A stretch of 64,000 bases of DNA, from NCBI RefSeq assembly GCF_009720525.1, contig NZ_CP043930.1, positions 558,001 to 622,000 of the forward strand, written 5' to 3'. Position 1 is the stretch's first letter; every line of letters begins with the position of its first letter. The notes below the pieces were generated by a model that ran no database searches, had not been told where the DNA came from, and saw only the letters and a program-made list of their open reading frames with translations. Below are positions 12,648 to 23,229 of this stretch, one piece after another. The stretch comes from Gimesia benthica (GTDB lineage Bacteria > Planctomycetota > Planctomycetia > Planctomycetales > Planctomycetaceae). The translations under genes were made by a program, and so were the position numbers.

Positions 12648-13706
12648 ATGAGCACTCAGGTTCCCGCATCTTCTTCTCGCTGGCAGTCGCTGGCGGACCA
12701 GGTTTTATCCGGTTATCAGCTGACCCGTGAAGAGGGTCTGGAAATCTTAAATTCATCTGACGATGAGCTTCTGGAACTGCTGGCAGCCACCTATCGGGTA
12801 CGGCAAAAATACTTTGGGAAACAGGTTCAACTCTATTACCTCAAAAACGCCAAGAGCGGACTTTGTCCAGAAGACTGCGGTTACTGCTCACAAGCCCGCG
12901 GATCCAAGGCAGACATTCCTAAGTACCGTATGCTGAATGAAGAGAAGCTGCTCGAGGGCGCCAAGGCCGCCGATGAAGCTAAAGCAGGTACTTACTGTAT
13001 CGTCGCCAGTGGACGTGGCCCCACCGACAAAGAAGTGGAGCACGTTGCCAGTGTGGTAGAGAAAATCAAATCAGAATACGACCTTCGCATCTGCTGCTGC
13101 CTGGGACTGCTTAATGAAGAGCAGGCACAGCGTCTTTCGCAGGCCGGCGTGAACCGGATCAATCACAACCTGAACACCAGCCGCGAATACTACGACAAGA
13201 TCTGCTCCACCCATACGTATCAAGATCGCCTGAATACTCTGAAAGTGGCCAGGGAAGCCGGAATGGAACTCTGCAGCGGACTGATTGTCGGCATGGGAGA
13301 AACACTGGAAGACATAGTCGATGCCACTTTTGAGCTGCGTACCCTGGAAACCAAATCGATCCCGGTCAACTTCCTGAATTCCATCGAAGGTACTTCACTG
13401 GAAGCAGTAGATGAGCTCGACCCCCGTCACTGCCTCAAGGCACTCTGCCTGTTCCGCATGGTTCATCCCTCAACGGAAATCCGAATTGCAGGCGGACGCG
13501 AAGTAAACCTGCGTTCGATGCAGGCCATGGGGCTCTATGCTGCGAATTCCATGTTCGTCAGCGACTACCTCACAACCAAAGGGCAGGCCGCAGAAGCAGA
13601 TTATGAAATGATTTCTGATCTCGGATTCGAAGTCATTGTATCGGGCCACGAAATGGATGCATCCACTGAAGCCCCCGAACTGGCAGGACAAACCGAGTCC
13701 TGCTGA
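12648..13706 (+). CDS. bioB: Biotin synthase
   Basis: Radical-SAM enzyme that inserts sulfur into dethiobiotin, the last step of biotin synthesis. The CxxxCxxC cluster ligands are Cys73, Cys77 and Cys80 (CPEDCGYC). The downstream NHNLNTS, CSGLIVGMGE and RIAGGREVNLR motifs carry the remaining Fe-S and substrate ligands, including the Arg that binds the 2Fe-2S cluster. I chose the ATG at 12648 (MSTQVPASS) over an upstream GTG at 12609, which adds an unlikely leader. The gene stands alone; bioF lies about 30 kb away on the other strand. Length, 352 residues, is normal. Confidence 0.96.
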   Translation: MSTQVPASSSRWQSLADQVLSGYQLTREEGLEILNSSDDELLELLAATYRVRQKYFGKQVQLYYLKNAKSGLCPEDCGYCSQARGSKADIPKYRMLNEEKLLEGAKAADEAKAGTYCIVASGRGPTDKEVEHVASVVEKIKSEYDLRICCCLGLLNEEQAQRLSQAGVNRINHNLNTSREYYDKICSTHTYQDRLNTLKVAREAGMELCSGLIVGMGETLEDIVDATFELRTLETKSIPVNFLNSIEGTSLEAVDELDPRHCLKALCLFRMVHPSTEIRIAGGREVNLRSMQAMGLYAANSMFVSDYLTTKGQAAEADYEMISDLGFEVIVSGHEMDASTEAPELAGQTESC

Positions 13707-13728
13707 GCCCGCTATATTATCACCCCAG

Positions 13729-13760
13729 GAGGGTTTTGTGAATTTCACAAAGCCCTTATC
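13729..13760 (+). terminator. Possible terminator after bioB
   Basis: An 11-base-pair stem with one G-T pair (13731-13741 with 13745-13755) and a 3-base loop lies 25 bases after the bioB stop. Only TTAT follows instead of a full T run, so termination is uncertain. Confidence 0.4.
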
Positions 13761-13886
13761 TGGATTGAGGTTGTAAGAATAACGCTCCCAACGTATGATT
13801 CCGCCTTCGGATTGAGCGCACGGCGTACAGGCCTGCTCAATCTGCGGGAATGGAATCCATTATCTTAGAGTCAGGGAGCACCTGAA

Positions 13887-16043
<2,157 letters not shown>

Positions 16044-16403
16044 AAAAATTGCATGCCAATATTTCCAGAAATATAGGGTCCACCCCTATGCACAGAATTC
16101 CACGTTCGTCAAAAAAACAAATTTCCTGATAAATTTCAGCAAAATAAACACCTGAAAAACAGGGACTTGAGGCAAAAGTATACACACTTGTCTCCTGCCG
16201 AAAAAATATTTTAATTTTTTCTTAAACTAAGAACAAGCAGTGCTTGTTTCCTCTTCATCGCAGGTATATTTTTCTACTGCGATTGCTATCCATCCAGACT
16301 GTGAAGTCTACCAATTTGCTCGCAGATGGATTGGCAGTTCGACTGCACAGGCAGTTCAAGCAGGCGCCCTCTAAACCCAACCCTAAGACAAACTGGAGTT
16401 AAG
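16044..16403. other. Leader/promoter region of the DUF1559 gene
   Basis: No gene seen. The stretch is AT-rich (for example 16190-16230) and contains a perfect interrupted palindrome, AACAAGCA-G-TGCTTGTT (16232-16248), then CGCAG/CTGCG (16259-16281). These could be an operator or a leader hairpin for the downstream gene. I cannot assign a promoter with confidence. Confidence 0.4.
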
Positions 16404-17369
16404 ATGAAGAGTCGTAAAGGAACCTCAAAGCGTGGGTTCACATTGATTGAGTTACTTGTCGTGATTGCCATCATCGCAATCCTGATTGCACTGCTTCTGC
16501 CAGCTGTACAGCAGGCCCGTGAAGCAGCTCGTCGTTCTACCTGCAAGAACAACCTGAAGCAGATCGGCATCGCTATTCACAACTACGCCGATACTCACAC
16601 TGTTTTCCCTCTCGGTTATGTCAACCAGACCAGCAGCTCAACTGACTTTACCTGGGCATGGTCTACCTTCCTGCTCCCATTTGTCGATCAGGCACCACTC
16701 TACAATACACTCAACCCGAATGGTGGCCTACTGCTTCCCGCAGCAAACACCACCTACAACGGTCAGCCCGCTTTACAAACAGCAATTCCTGTTTACCGCT
16801 GCCCATCGTCTGTCGTACCTGTGATCAACAACCAGCGAACTGACAGCGTTCCCAGCGGTTACGGCTCTCTCAGCTATCCAGCCGTTTCTGGTCACGTAGC
16901 TGCTCTGACCGGTACCCCTGTTACTACCTATCAGGATAAGGGGACCTTCTACCCCCGTAGTAGCGTCCGATTCCGTGATTTCACTGACGGAACATCCAAC
17001 ACAATTCTGGTTGGCGAACGTGCCTTCCAGTTCACTGGAACTGTCACTCAGCAGCCATACGCTGCCATCTGGGCCGGCGGACGTACCAACAACATCGGTA
17101 CCAGCGGAATCATCACCAGCCTGAAAGAAGACAGCCTGGGCGTAGTTTCTGATGCAACTCGTATCAACCTGAAATCAGGTCCTGCTCATCGTGGATTCAG
17201 CAGCCAGCACGTAGGTGGTTGCCACTTCCTGCTGGGTGATGGTACTGTTCGCTTCATCAGCGAAAACATCAACTCTTCTGACTACAATTCATCCAATGGC
17301 CCAGCAGCCATGGGAACTTATCAGAAACTGGCGATCATCAATGATGGGCAGGTTCTGGGCGAATTCTAA
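16404..17369 (+). CDS. DUF1559 protein with prepilin-type N-terminus
   Basis: One of the large planctomycete family of type IV pilin/type II secretion pseudopilin-like surface proteins. The N-terminus [19 protein letters not shown] is a class III prepilin leader: cleavage is expected after Gly by a prepilin peptidase, with Glu at +5, followed by [15 protein letters not shown]. The body is the DUF1559 (SBP_bac_10) domain, ending with [12 protein letters not shown], the H-X9-DG motif that defines the family. Start is ATG 16404, preceded by CTGGAGTT; the longer upstream frame would displace the leader. 321 residues, normal length. It is monocistronic, with a strong terminator just after it. Confidence 0.94.
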   Translation: MKSRKGTSKRGFTLIELLVVIAIIAILIALLLPAVQQAREAARRSTCKNNLKQIGIAIHNYADTHTVFPLGYVNQTSSSTDFTWAWSTFLLPFVDQAPLYNTLNPNGGLLLPAANTTYNGQPALQTAIPVYRCPSSVVPVINNQRTDSVPSGYGSLSYPAVSGHVAALTGTPVTTYQDKGTFYPRSSVRFRDFTDGTSNTILVGERAFQFTGTVTQQPYAAIWAGGRTNNIGTSGIITSLKEDSLGVVSDATRINLKSGPAHRGFSSQHVGGCHFLLGDGTVRFISENINSSDYNSSNGPAAMGTYQKLAIINDGQVLGEF

Positions 17370-17737
17370 TCGCGATAGTATCAGTCACCGTTGAGGTTTC
17401 CTCAACAGCACTGTTCATAAACAGGCAGGCTCTCAACCCGAATCAGGGAAGCGAGACCTGCCTGTTTTTTTATGGTTTCTCCAGTGCAACACTGAACAGG
17501 AATTGCAGGAAATTCCCTCCCCAAAAAATTTTCTTGTTGCACAACTGGGAAAAATCAGATATCGTTTTCTTCTGGCTCTCCTGCTCATGAATGACACCTG
17601 ACGATTACTGCGATAGTCCACGAGTGATATACTTCCATGTTCGGGAGAGGAACTGTTTCTGTTCCTGGGCATAAGTATTACGTTTCAATAGTCGCGAGTC
17701 GCTCCGCGAATTGAACTTTCCCAGGGAAGGGGCGCTT
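17370..17737. other. Intergenic region: terminator plus promoter region of the envelope gene row
   Basis: Contains the terminator of the DUF1559 gene (17419-17471) and then about 260 bases with no gene. This second part must carry the promoter of the long plus-strand row starting at 17738, but no consensus pair stands out. Confidence 0.45.
17419..17471 (+). terminator. Rho-independent terminator of the DUF1559 gene
   Basis: An 11-bp stem AAACAGGCAGG / CCTGCCTGTTT (17419-17429 with 17457-17467), extended by CTC/GAG, is followed by a T run. It lies 50 bases after the stop codon. Confidence 0.85.
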
Positions 17738-20362
17738 ATGCAACGAGTGCATCGTTTCCGAGTCTGGCCTGACGTTTCGTTATCGCTGCTGGTTCAGCTT
17801 CGCTCACTGACTCTTCGCACTCGCCCTCTCTCTACTCTCTGCTTCTTACTCTGGTCCCTGACAATCGCGACTGAATTATCAGCGTCGGAACAGGAAGACT
17901 GTGAGCAACTTCTCCTGACCGGCCAGTATCAGTCTTGCATTCAAACATCTGCCCTCGCCATTGAAAAAAAGGCGTACGGCTCCGAATGGCCGCTGGTCAA
18001 AGCACAGGCTGAGCTTGCCGTCGGGCAATACGCTGAAGCCCAGCAGACGATTGACGCTGGCCTGAAACGCTACTCATGGAGCCTGCCTTTACGATATCTC
18101 GCCTGGCAAATCTACCACCTGAATAATGAGCATGAAGCTGCAGACGCGTTTCTGAACAGCATTCATGAACTCGCCAGCCGTTCTGCCTGGCGCTACACCG
18201 ATGCTGACAGTCTGGTGGCGCTGGGACAGGCATCCCTGCAACGGGGAATGGATCCTGGTCAGGTACTCGAAACTTTTTTTGATCGTGCCATCCAGGAATA
18301 TCCCGACCAGCGAGCTGCCTGGCTTGCCAGTGGGAATCTCGCTTTAGCAAAGCACGATTATGCTCTGGCCAACGAAACTTTCACAGCGGGACTGAAACAG
18401 GTCCCCAAGGATCCAGATCTCCTCTTCGGACTTTCACAGGCATTAGCACGTTCCGACTCTCAACGCGCTGCCGTGCTCGCCGCCGAAGTTCTGGAAATCA
18501 ATCCCCGCCACATTCCAGCACGAATGATGCAGGTTGGCCGGCTGATCGATTCGGAACAGTATGAGGCGGCCAAAACGGAACTGAATCAGATCCTTTCGAT
18601 CAATCCTCATCTGGCGTCTGCCTGGGCCAGCCTGGCTGCGATCGCCCATTTTGAAAATCGTCCTTCCGATGAAACCGCCTATTACTGGCAGGCCTTAAGT
18701 CATCACGATCAAAACCCGCATGTGGACTTCCTGATCGGCAAAACACTCTCGGAACATTATCGATTTTCAGAGGGTGCCACCTACCAGAAACAGGCTCTGG
18801 AAAAAGAAGAAAAATATCTGCCGGCCCGGATTCAACTCGCACAGGACCAGTTAAGACTGGGACAGGAAATTAGTGGCTGGGAGCATGCCCAACAGGCACA
18901 CGACCAGGACGGTTACGATACGACTATATTTAATCTGCTGGAGTTGAAAGACCAGTTGGCCCAATTTAGAACTCTTGAAGATGATTCCTTCATCATTCGC
19001 ATGGAAGCCAGGGAAGCAGCGATTTACGGTGAGCAGGTCAAAGCTCTACTCTATGAAGCCAAACAGTCGCTCTGCCAGAAATATGGACTCAAACTCAACC
19101 AGAAAATCACCGTCGAAATCTTTCCCAATCCGGATGATTTTGCCGTGCGTACGTTTGGTATGCCGGCAATTTCAGGTTATCTGGGAGTCTGTTTCGGCAA
19201 AGTTATTACCGCCAACAGTCCCGCTTCGCAGGCCAATCACCCTGCTAACTGGCAGTCTGTGCTCTGGCATGAGTTCTGCCATGTCGTCACCCTGGAACTC
19301 ACCCACAATAAAATGCCCCGCTGGATCAGCGAGGGTATCTCAGTGTATGAAGAACGTCAGAAGAATGCGTACTGGGGCGAGACCATGACTCCCCAGTATC
19401 GCGAAATGATCCTGCAGGGAGAAACCACGCCCATCAGTCAGCTGAGTAGCGCATTCATGAACCCCAAAAGTAGTCTGCATATTCAGTTTGCATATTACCA
19501 GTCATCCATGGTCGTGGAATACCTGGTCAGGAACTTCGGTCTGGAAACCGTACGTGAGATTCTGGGTGACCTGCAGGCGGGCATCCCCATCAATGTTGCT
19601 ATCGAACGTCGCACAAAGATACTGGGAGAACTGGAAGAAGAGTACGCAGTCTGGCTGAAACAGCAGGCACTCGATTTCGCTCCCCGAGCAGACTGGTCCG
19701 AACAGGACCTGCGACCGCTACTCAATGACGATACCAAACGCTTCGATGACTGGATTCGGGAACATCCTGACCATTTCCGAGGTCTGATGGCCTATGCAAC
19801 GATTCTTTCAGAAGAAAACCGCATAGTTGAACTCGAAACCATCCTTAAAAAACTGGTGGAAATCTATCCTGAATATACCGGAGCAGATAACGCTGCCCAA
19901 CAACTGGCTCAACTCTACCAGAATCAGAAACGTTTCGCAGAGGAACAACAGATTCTGGAAGAGCATGCCCGTATCAATCCTGACGCATTGGGAGTCTATC
20001 AGAGATTGATTGAGCTTTATCAGCAGCAGGAAGACTGGTCTGCCGTTTATCAGACTGCCCGTCTGGCCCATGCAGTGAATCCTCTGAATCAGAATTCACA
20101 ACTCTCACTTGCCATCGCCTGCACCAGACTGGACCGGCGGCAGGAAGCTATCCAGGCCTACCGGGCGATTCTGGCATTAGATCCCCATAATAAAGCTGAA
20201 ATACACTACCAGATAGCCCGTCTGCTGAAATCAGAGAACCAGCAGCAGGCAAAACGACACACGCTGATCGCGCTAGAACAGGCTCCCCGTTTTCGGGCTG
20301 CCCACCTTTTACTCCTGGAATTGACAACAGATAACACCACCCCACGCTCGCAACGGAACTGA
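17738..20362 (+). CDS. TPR protein with gluzincin-type zinc metallopeptidase domain
   Basis: Large exported or membrane-anchored protein of 874 residues. After a hydrophobic N-terminal segment (about residues 20-50), tetratricopeptide repeats fill roughly residues 60-390. A peptidase-MA-like domain follows with HEFCH at 511-515 and the third zinc ligand Glu532 in MPRWISEGISVYEE, the gluzincin arrangement. More TPRs occupy the last 230 residues. The active-site Glu512 is present, so it may be a working protease. ATG 17738 is preceded by GGGAAGGGG. It opens the row that continues with DUF4159, MoxR, DUF58 and BatA genes, so it may process or scaffold envelope partners. Domain call is firm; the substrate is unknown. 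Confidence 0.85.
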   Translation: MQRVHRFRVWPDVSLSLLVQLRSLTLRTRPLSTLCFLLWSLTIATELSASEQEDCEQLLLTGQYQSCIQTSALAIEKKAYGSEWPLVKAQAELAVGQYAEAQQTIDAGLKRYSWSLPLRYLAWQIYHLNNEHEAADAFLNSIHELASRSAWRYTDADSLVALGQASLQRGMDPGQVLETFFDRAIQEYPDQRAAWLASGNLALAKHDYALANETFTAGLKQVPKDPDLLFGLSQALARSDSQRAAVLAAEVLEINPRHIPARMMQVGRLIDSEQYEAAKTELNQILSINPHLASAWASLAAIAHFENRPSDETAYYWQALSHHDQNPHVDFLIGKTLSEHYRFSEGATYQKQALEKEEKYLPARIQLAQDQLRLGQEISGWEHAQQAHDQDGYDTTIFNLLELKDQLAQFRTLEDDSFIIRMEAREAAIYGEQVKALLYEAKQSLCQKYGLKLNQKITVEIFPNPDDFAVRTFGMPAISGYLGVCFGKVITANSPASQANHPANWQSVLWHEFCHVVTLELTHNKMPRWISEGISVYEERQKNAYWGETMTPQYREMILQGETTPISQLSSAFMNPKSSLHIQFAYYQSSMVVEYLVRNFGLETVREILGDLQAGIPINVAIERRTKILGELEEEYAVWLKQQALDFAPRADWSEQDLRPLLNDDTKRFDDWIREHPDHFRGLMAYATILSEENRIVELETILKKLVEIYPEYTGADNAAQQLAQLYQNQKRFAEEQQILEEHARINPDALGVYQRLIELYQQQEDWSAVYQTARLAHAVNPLNQNSQLSLAIACTRLDRRQEAIQAYRAILALDPHNKAEIHYQIARLLKSENQQQAKRHTLIALEQAPRFRAAHLLLLELTTDNTTPRSQRN

Positions 20363-20395
20363 CATGTAAATACAGAGGCTCGGGAGGAGCCTGCC

Positions 20396-21202
20396 ATGAA
20401 CAAAACCCTGATTTCACTGGCAGCCGCAGGCATCATACTGATCGTCGCCACGATCTGTATTGGACAGTACCGCTCCCGCAGCCCCATGGACCGGAATGGT
20501 GTTCCGGAATGGAAAGTTGATCCCGAGTTCCAGCACGACGTCTTCACATTCGTCCGCATCCGCTACAACTCACACCGGGGCTGGCGCCGCTGGGCTACCG
20601 ATTATCCAGACAGTGATCTGAACTTCTCCTACCGTCTACAGCAATTAACTTCGCTGAAGGTCGATCCCGAAGGTCGAATCCTCGAACTGACGGACGAGGA
20701 GCTTTTCAATTACCCGTTTATCTATCTAATCGAGCCCGGCTCCCTTGAATTTACGGAAGAAGAAGTCACCGCCCTGCGACGTTACCTGACCAACGGTGGC
20801 TTCATGATGGTGGATGATTTCTGGGGAGAAGCCGAGTGGGACAATTTTGCCTGGGAAATGAAACGTGTTTTTCCGGACCGCGAACTGGTCGACATCCCTC
20901 TTGAGCATCCCATATTCCATTGTGTGTATGACCTCAAAGAAAAACCGCAAGTCCCCAGTATTGGCGTCGCCCAGTGGGGACGCTCTGAAGGAATTACCTG
21001 GGAACGGGAAGATGCCCGGGAAGTGCATTATCGCGGCCTGTTCGACGATAGCGGCCGATTGATGGCGGTTGTCTGTCACAATACCGATCTGGGTGATGGC
21101 TGGGAACGGGAAGGGGAGGACAAATGGTACTTCCGTGAGTTCTCTGAAAAGAAAGCTTATCCCCTGGGGATTAACATTGTGTTTTATGCCATGACCCACT
21201 GA
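20396..21202 (+). CDS. DUF4159 domain protein
   Basis: 268-residue protein with an N-terminal membrane anchor (about residues 5-24) and one DUF4159 domain: FTFVRIRYNS, then YPFIYLIEPGSLEFTEEE, LRRYLTNGGFMMVDDFWG and HPIFHCVYDL. The fold resembles the glutamine-amidotransferase-like domains of neighbouring genes, but no catalytic Cys is visible. A strong ribosome site GGGAGGAG sits 7 bases before the ATG, and the gene begins 33 bases after the metallopeptidase gene. DUF4159 genes often accompany MoxR/DUF58/BatA rows, as here. Function is unknown; probably an accessory of the same envelope machine. Confidence 0.85.
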   Translation: MNKTLISLAAAGIILIVATICIGQYRSRSPMDRNGVPEWKVDPEFQHDVFTFVRIRYNSHRGWRRWATDYPDSDLNFSYRLQQLTSLKVDPEGRILELTDEELFNYPFIYLIEPGSLEFTEEEVTALRRYLTNGGFMMVDDFWGEAEWDNFAWEMKRVFPDRELVDIPLEHPIFHCVYDLKEKPQVPSIGVAQWGRSEGITWEREDAREVHYRGLFDDSGRLMAVVCHNTDLGDGWEREGEDKWYFREFSEKKAYPLGINIVFYAMTH

Positions 21203-21247
21203 ATACAGCGTCTCTGCTTTGACAGTTTTTTTATCAGGAGTCGAAAC

Positions 21248-22273
21248 GTGAATTTGAAACTTGTCTCCCCCGATGTCAGCGACACTGACGAGCGCATCTT
21301 TGAAATGCTGCAGAACAGTCGACAGCAGATTGACCGCGAAATTTCTAAGGCAGTCATTGGGCAAAAAGAAATTATCGACCAGCTCCTGATTGCACTGTTT
21401 GCCGGCGGACATTGCCTGATTACAGGTGCTCCGGGCCTGGCGAAAACGCTACTGGTAAATTCCCTGGCCCAGGTCTTCAAACTGAAATCTCAGCGTATTC
21501 AGTTTACTCCCGACCTGATGCCCGCCGACATAACGGGGACGGAAATTCTGGCAGGTGATACATCTGAATCACGGGCAATGAAGTTCGTCAAAGGCCCCGT
21601 CTTCACCAATATTCTGCTCGCAGATGAAATCAACCGTACGCCTCCCAAAACACAGGCTGCACTACTCGAAGCGATGCAGGAAAAACAGGTCACCGTCACG
21701 GGGATCAGATACGAACTGGAAAAGCCCTTTTTCGTGCTGGCAACTCAGAACCCGATCGAAATGGAAGGCACATACCCTTTACCAGAAGCACAATTGGACC
21801 GCTTCATGTTTAATCTGGTCATCGATTACCTCTCTGAAGATGATGAGGTCGCCGTTGTGACCCAGACGACAGCCCGCAATTCTGAACCGATCGAACCACT
21901 GTTTACCGGAAATGATATCCAGCAGTTCCATGGTTTTGTGCGTGAAGTACCTGTTGCCGAAGAGATTGTCCGTTACGCGGTTCAACTTTGTGCCGCTTCC
22001 CGGCCACACCAGGAGAATACTCCGGAATTTATCAATGAGTGGGTCAACTGGGGTGCCGGATTACGTGCAGCCCAGAGTCTGATTCTGGGCGCCAAAGCCC
22101 GGGCCGTTCTGCGGGGCCGAGTTCATGTCACCCAGGAAGATATTGAGGCCCTGCTGGCACCAGTCCTGCGTCACCGAGTTTTAATCAACTATCGCGCAGA
22201 AGCCGAGGGGGTCACCGTGGAACAGGTTGTGCAGAAATTGATAGAGACTATTCCCGCCCCCGTCAAAGGATGA
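21248..22273 (+). CDS. MoxR-family AAA+ ATPase
   Basis: Cytoplasmic chaperone-like ATPase of the MoxR family, which remodels or activates VWA-domain partners. Walker A is GAPGLAKT (residues 60-67), Walker B is LLADEINR, followed by PPKTQAALLEAMQE and the sensor region LATQNPIEMEGTYPLPEAQLDRF. The C-terminal lid (AAA_lid) carries GAKARAVLRGR. Start is GTG, with AGGAG about 8 bases upstream. It precedes a DUF58 gene by 11 bases, the standard moxR-DUF58-VWA arrangement, and its likely clients are the VWA proteins encoded downstream. 341 residues, typical. Confidence 0.95.
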   Translation: MNLKLVSPDVSDTDERIFEMLQNSRQQIDREISKAVIGQKEIIDQLLIALFAGGHCLITGAPGLAKTLLVNSLAQVFKLKSQRIQFTPDLMPADITGTEILAGDTSESRAMKFVKGPVFTNILLADEINRTPPKTQAALLEAMQEKQVTVTGIRYELEKPFFVLATQNPIEMEGTYPLPEAQLDRFMFNLVIDYLSEDDEVAVVTQTTARNSEPIEPLFTGNDIQQFHGFVREVPVAEEIVRYAVQLCAASRPHQENTPEFINEWVNWGAGLRAAQSLILGAKARAVLRGRVHVTQEDIEALLAPVLRHRVLINYRAEAEGVTVEQVVQKLIETIPAPVKG

Positions 22274-22284
22274 ATTGAAGCTGC

Positions 22285-23202
22285 ATGAACACAAATACCA
22301 CAGCCCGCCGTAATCAGAGACTGATGTCTCAACGCATTGACCCTGCCTGTCTGATGCGGATCAAATCTCTCGAATTACGTGCAAAAACCGTTGTTGAAGG
22401 AACCTGGAAAGGACTGCATCGCAGCCCCTACCACGGGTTCTCCGTTGAATTCACCGAATACCGCGAATATACGCCCGGAGATGACCCGCGCCATATCGAC
22501 TGGAAACTGGCAGCTCGCTCCAACGAACACTACATTAAACGATTTGAGGAAGAGACCAACCTCTGCTGCCATATGTTGCTCGACCTCAGCACCTCGATGC
22601 AGTTTCAGAGCCTGGGCTATACCAAAGCCGAATACGCCAAAACCCTGGTTGCAACATTTGCCTATTTTCTGGCCCAGCAGCGCGATGCCACCGGACTGAT
22701 CATTTTTGACGAGCAGGTAGAAACGGTCATCCCCGCTCGCTTTACGCGAGGCCAGCTCAGACGAATCCTGATCGAACTGGAACGTCCCCCGCAAGGTTCA
22801 CACACCAATCTGATCTCTCCATTGAAACATGCAGTAGAAACCATCAATAAACGAGGGCTCGTAGTCCTGATATCTGATCTGATGAGCCCCCTGGATGAGT
22901 TAAATACCCACCTCGCCTATCTTCGCGCACAAGGACACGAAGTCGCATTATTCCAGATTCTGGACCCAGCAGAAATTCACCTTAATTTCCAAGAAACGGC
23001 CATCTTTGAAGACCTGGAAACTGGCGAGCGTATCGCCCTCAACCCCAAGACAGCCCGGGAAAATTATCAGCAACAGTTACAGGAACATCAGGCGGCGATT
23101 CAGTCGTTCTGCCGCAAACAGGGAGTTCATTACCATCAGTTAACCACAGATATGCCCCTTGAGCTGGGGCTTTCTGAATTCCTTACCGATCGCGCTGCTT
23201 GA
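22285..23202 (+). CDS. DUF58 domain protein (VWA-like)
   Basis: 305-residue partner of MoxR. It contains the DUF58 signature EYTPGDDPRHIDWKLAAR around residues 60-75 and a MIDAS-like DLSTS (in MLLDLSTSMQF), which marks a von Willebrand A fold. The C-terminal part (GVHYHQLTTDMPLE) closes the fold. No transmembrane segment is evident, unlike many DUF58 proteins, so this is probably a cytoplasmic or peripheral form. It begins 11 bases after moxR. Likely activated or remodelled by the MoxR ATPase; the exact output is unknown in this family. Confidence 0.93.
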   Translation: MNTNTTARRNQRLMSQRIDPACLMRIKSLELRAKTVVEGTWKGLHRSPYHGFSVEFTEYREYTPGDDPRHIDWKLAARSNEHYIKRFEEETNLCCHMLLDLSTSMQFQSLGYTKAEYAKTLVATFAYFLAQQRDATGLIIFDEQVETVIPARFTRGQLRRILIELERPPQGSHTNLISPLKHAVETINKRGLVVLISDLMSPLDELNTHLAYLRAQGHEVALFQILDPAEIHLNFQETAIFEDLETGERIALNPKTARENYQQQLQEHQAAIQSFCRKQGVHYHQLTTDMPLELGLSEFLTDRAA

Positions 23203-23229
23203 CAGTGCGATCTAATTAGAGGACCTGAG

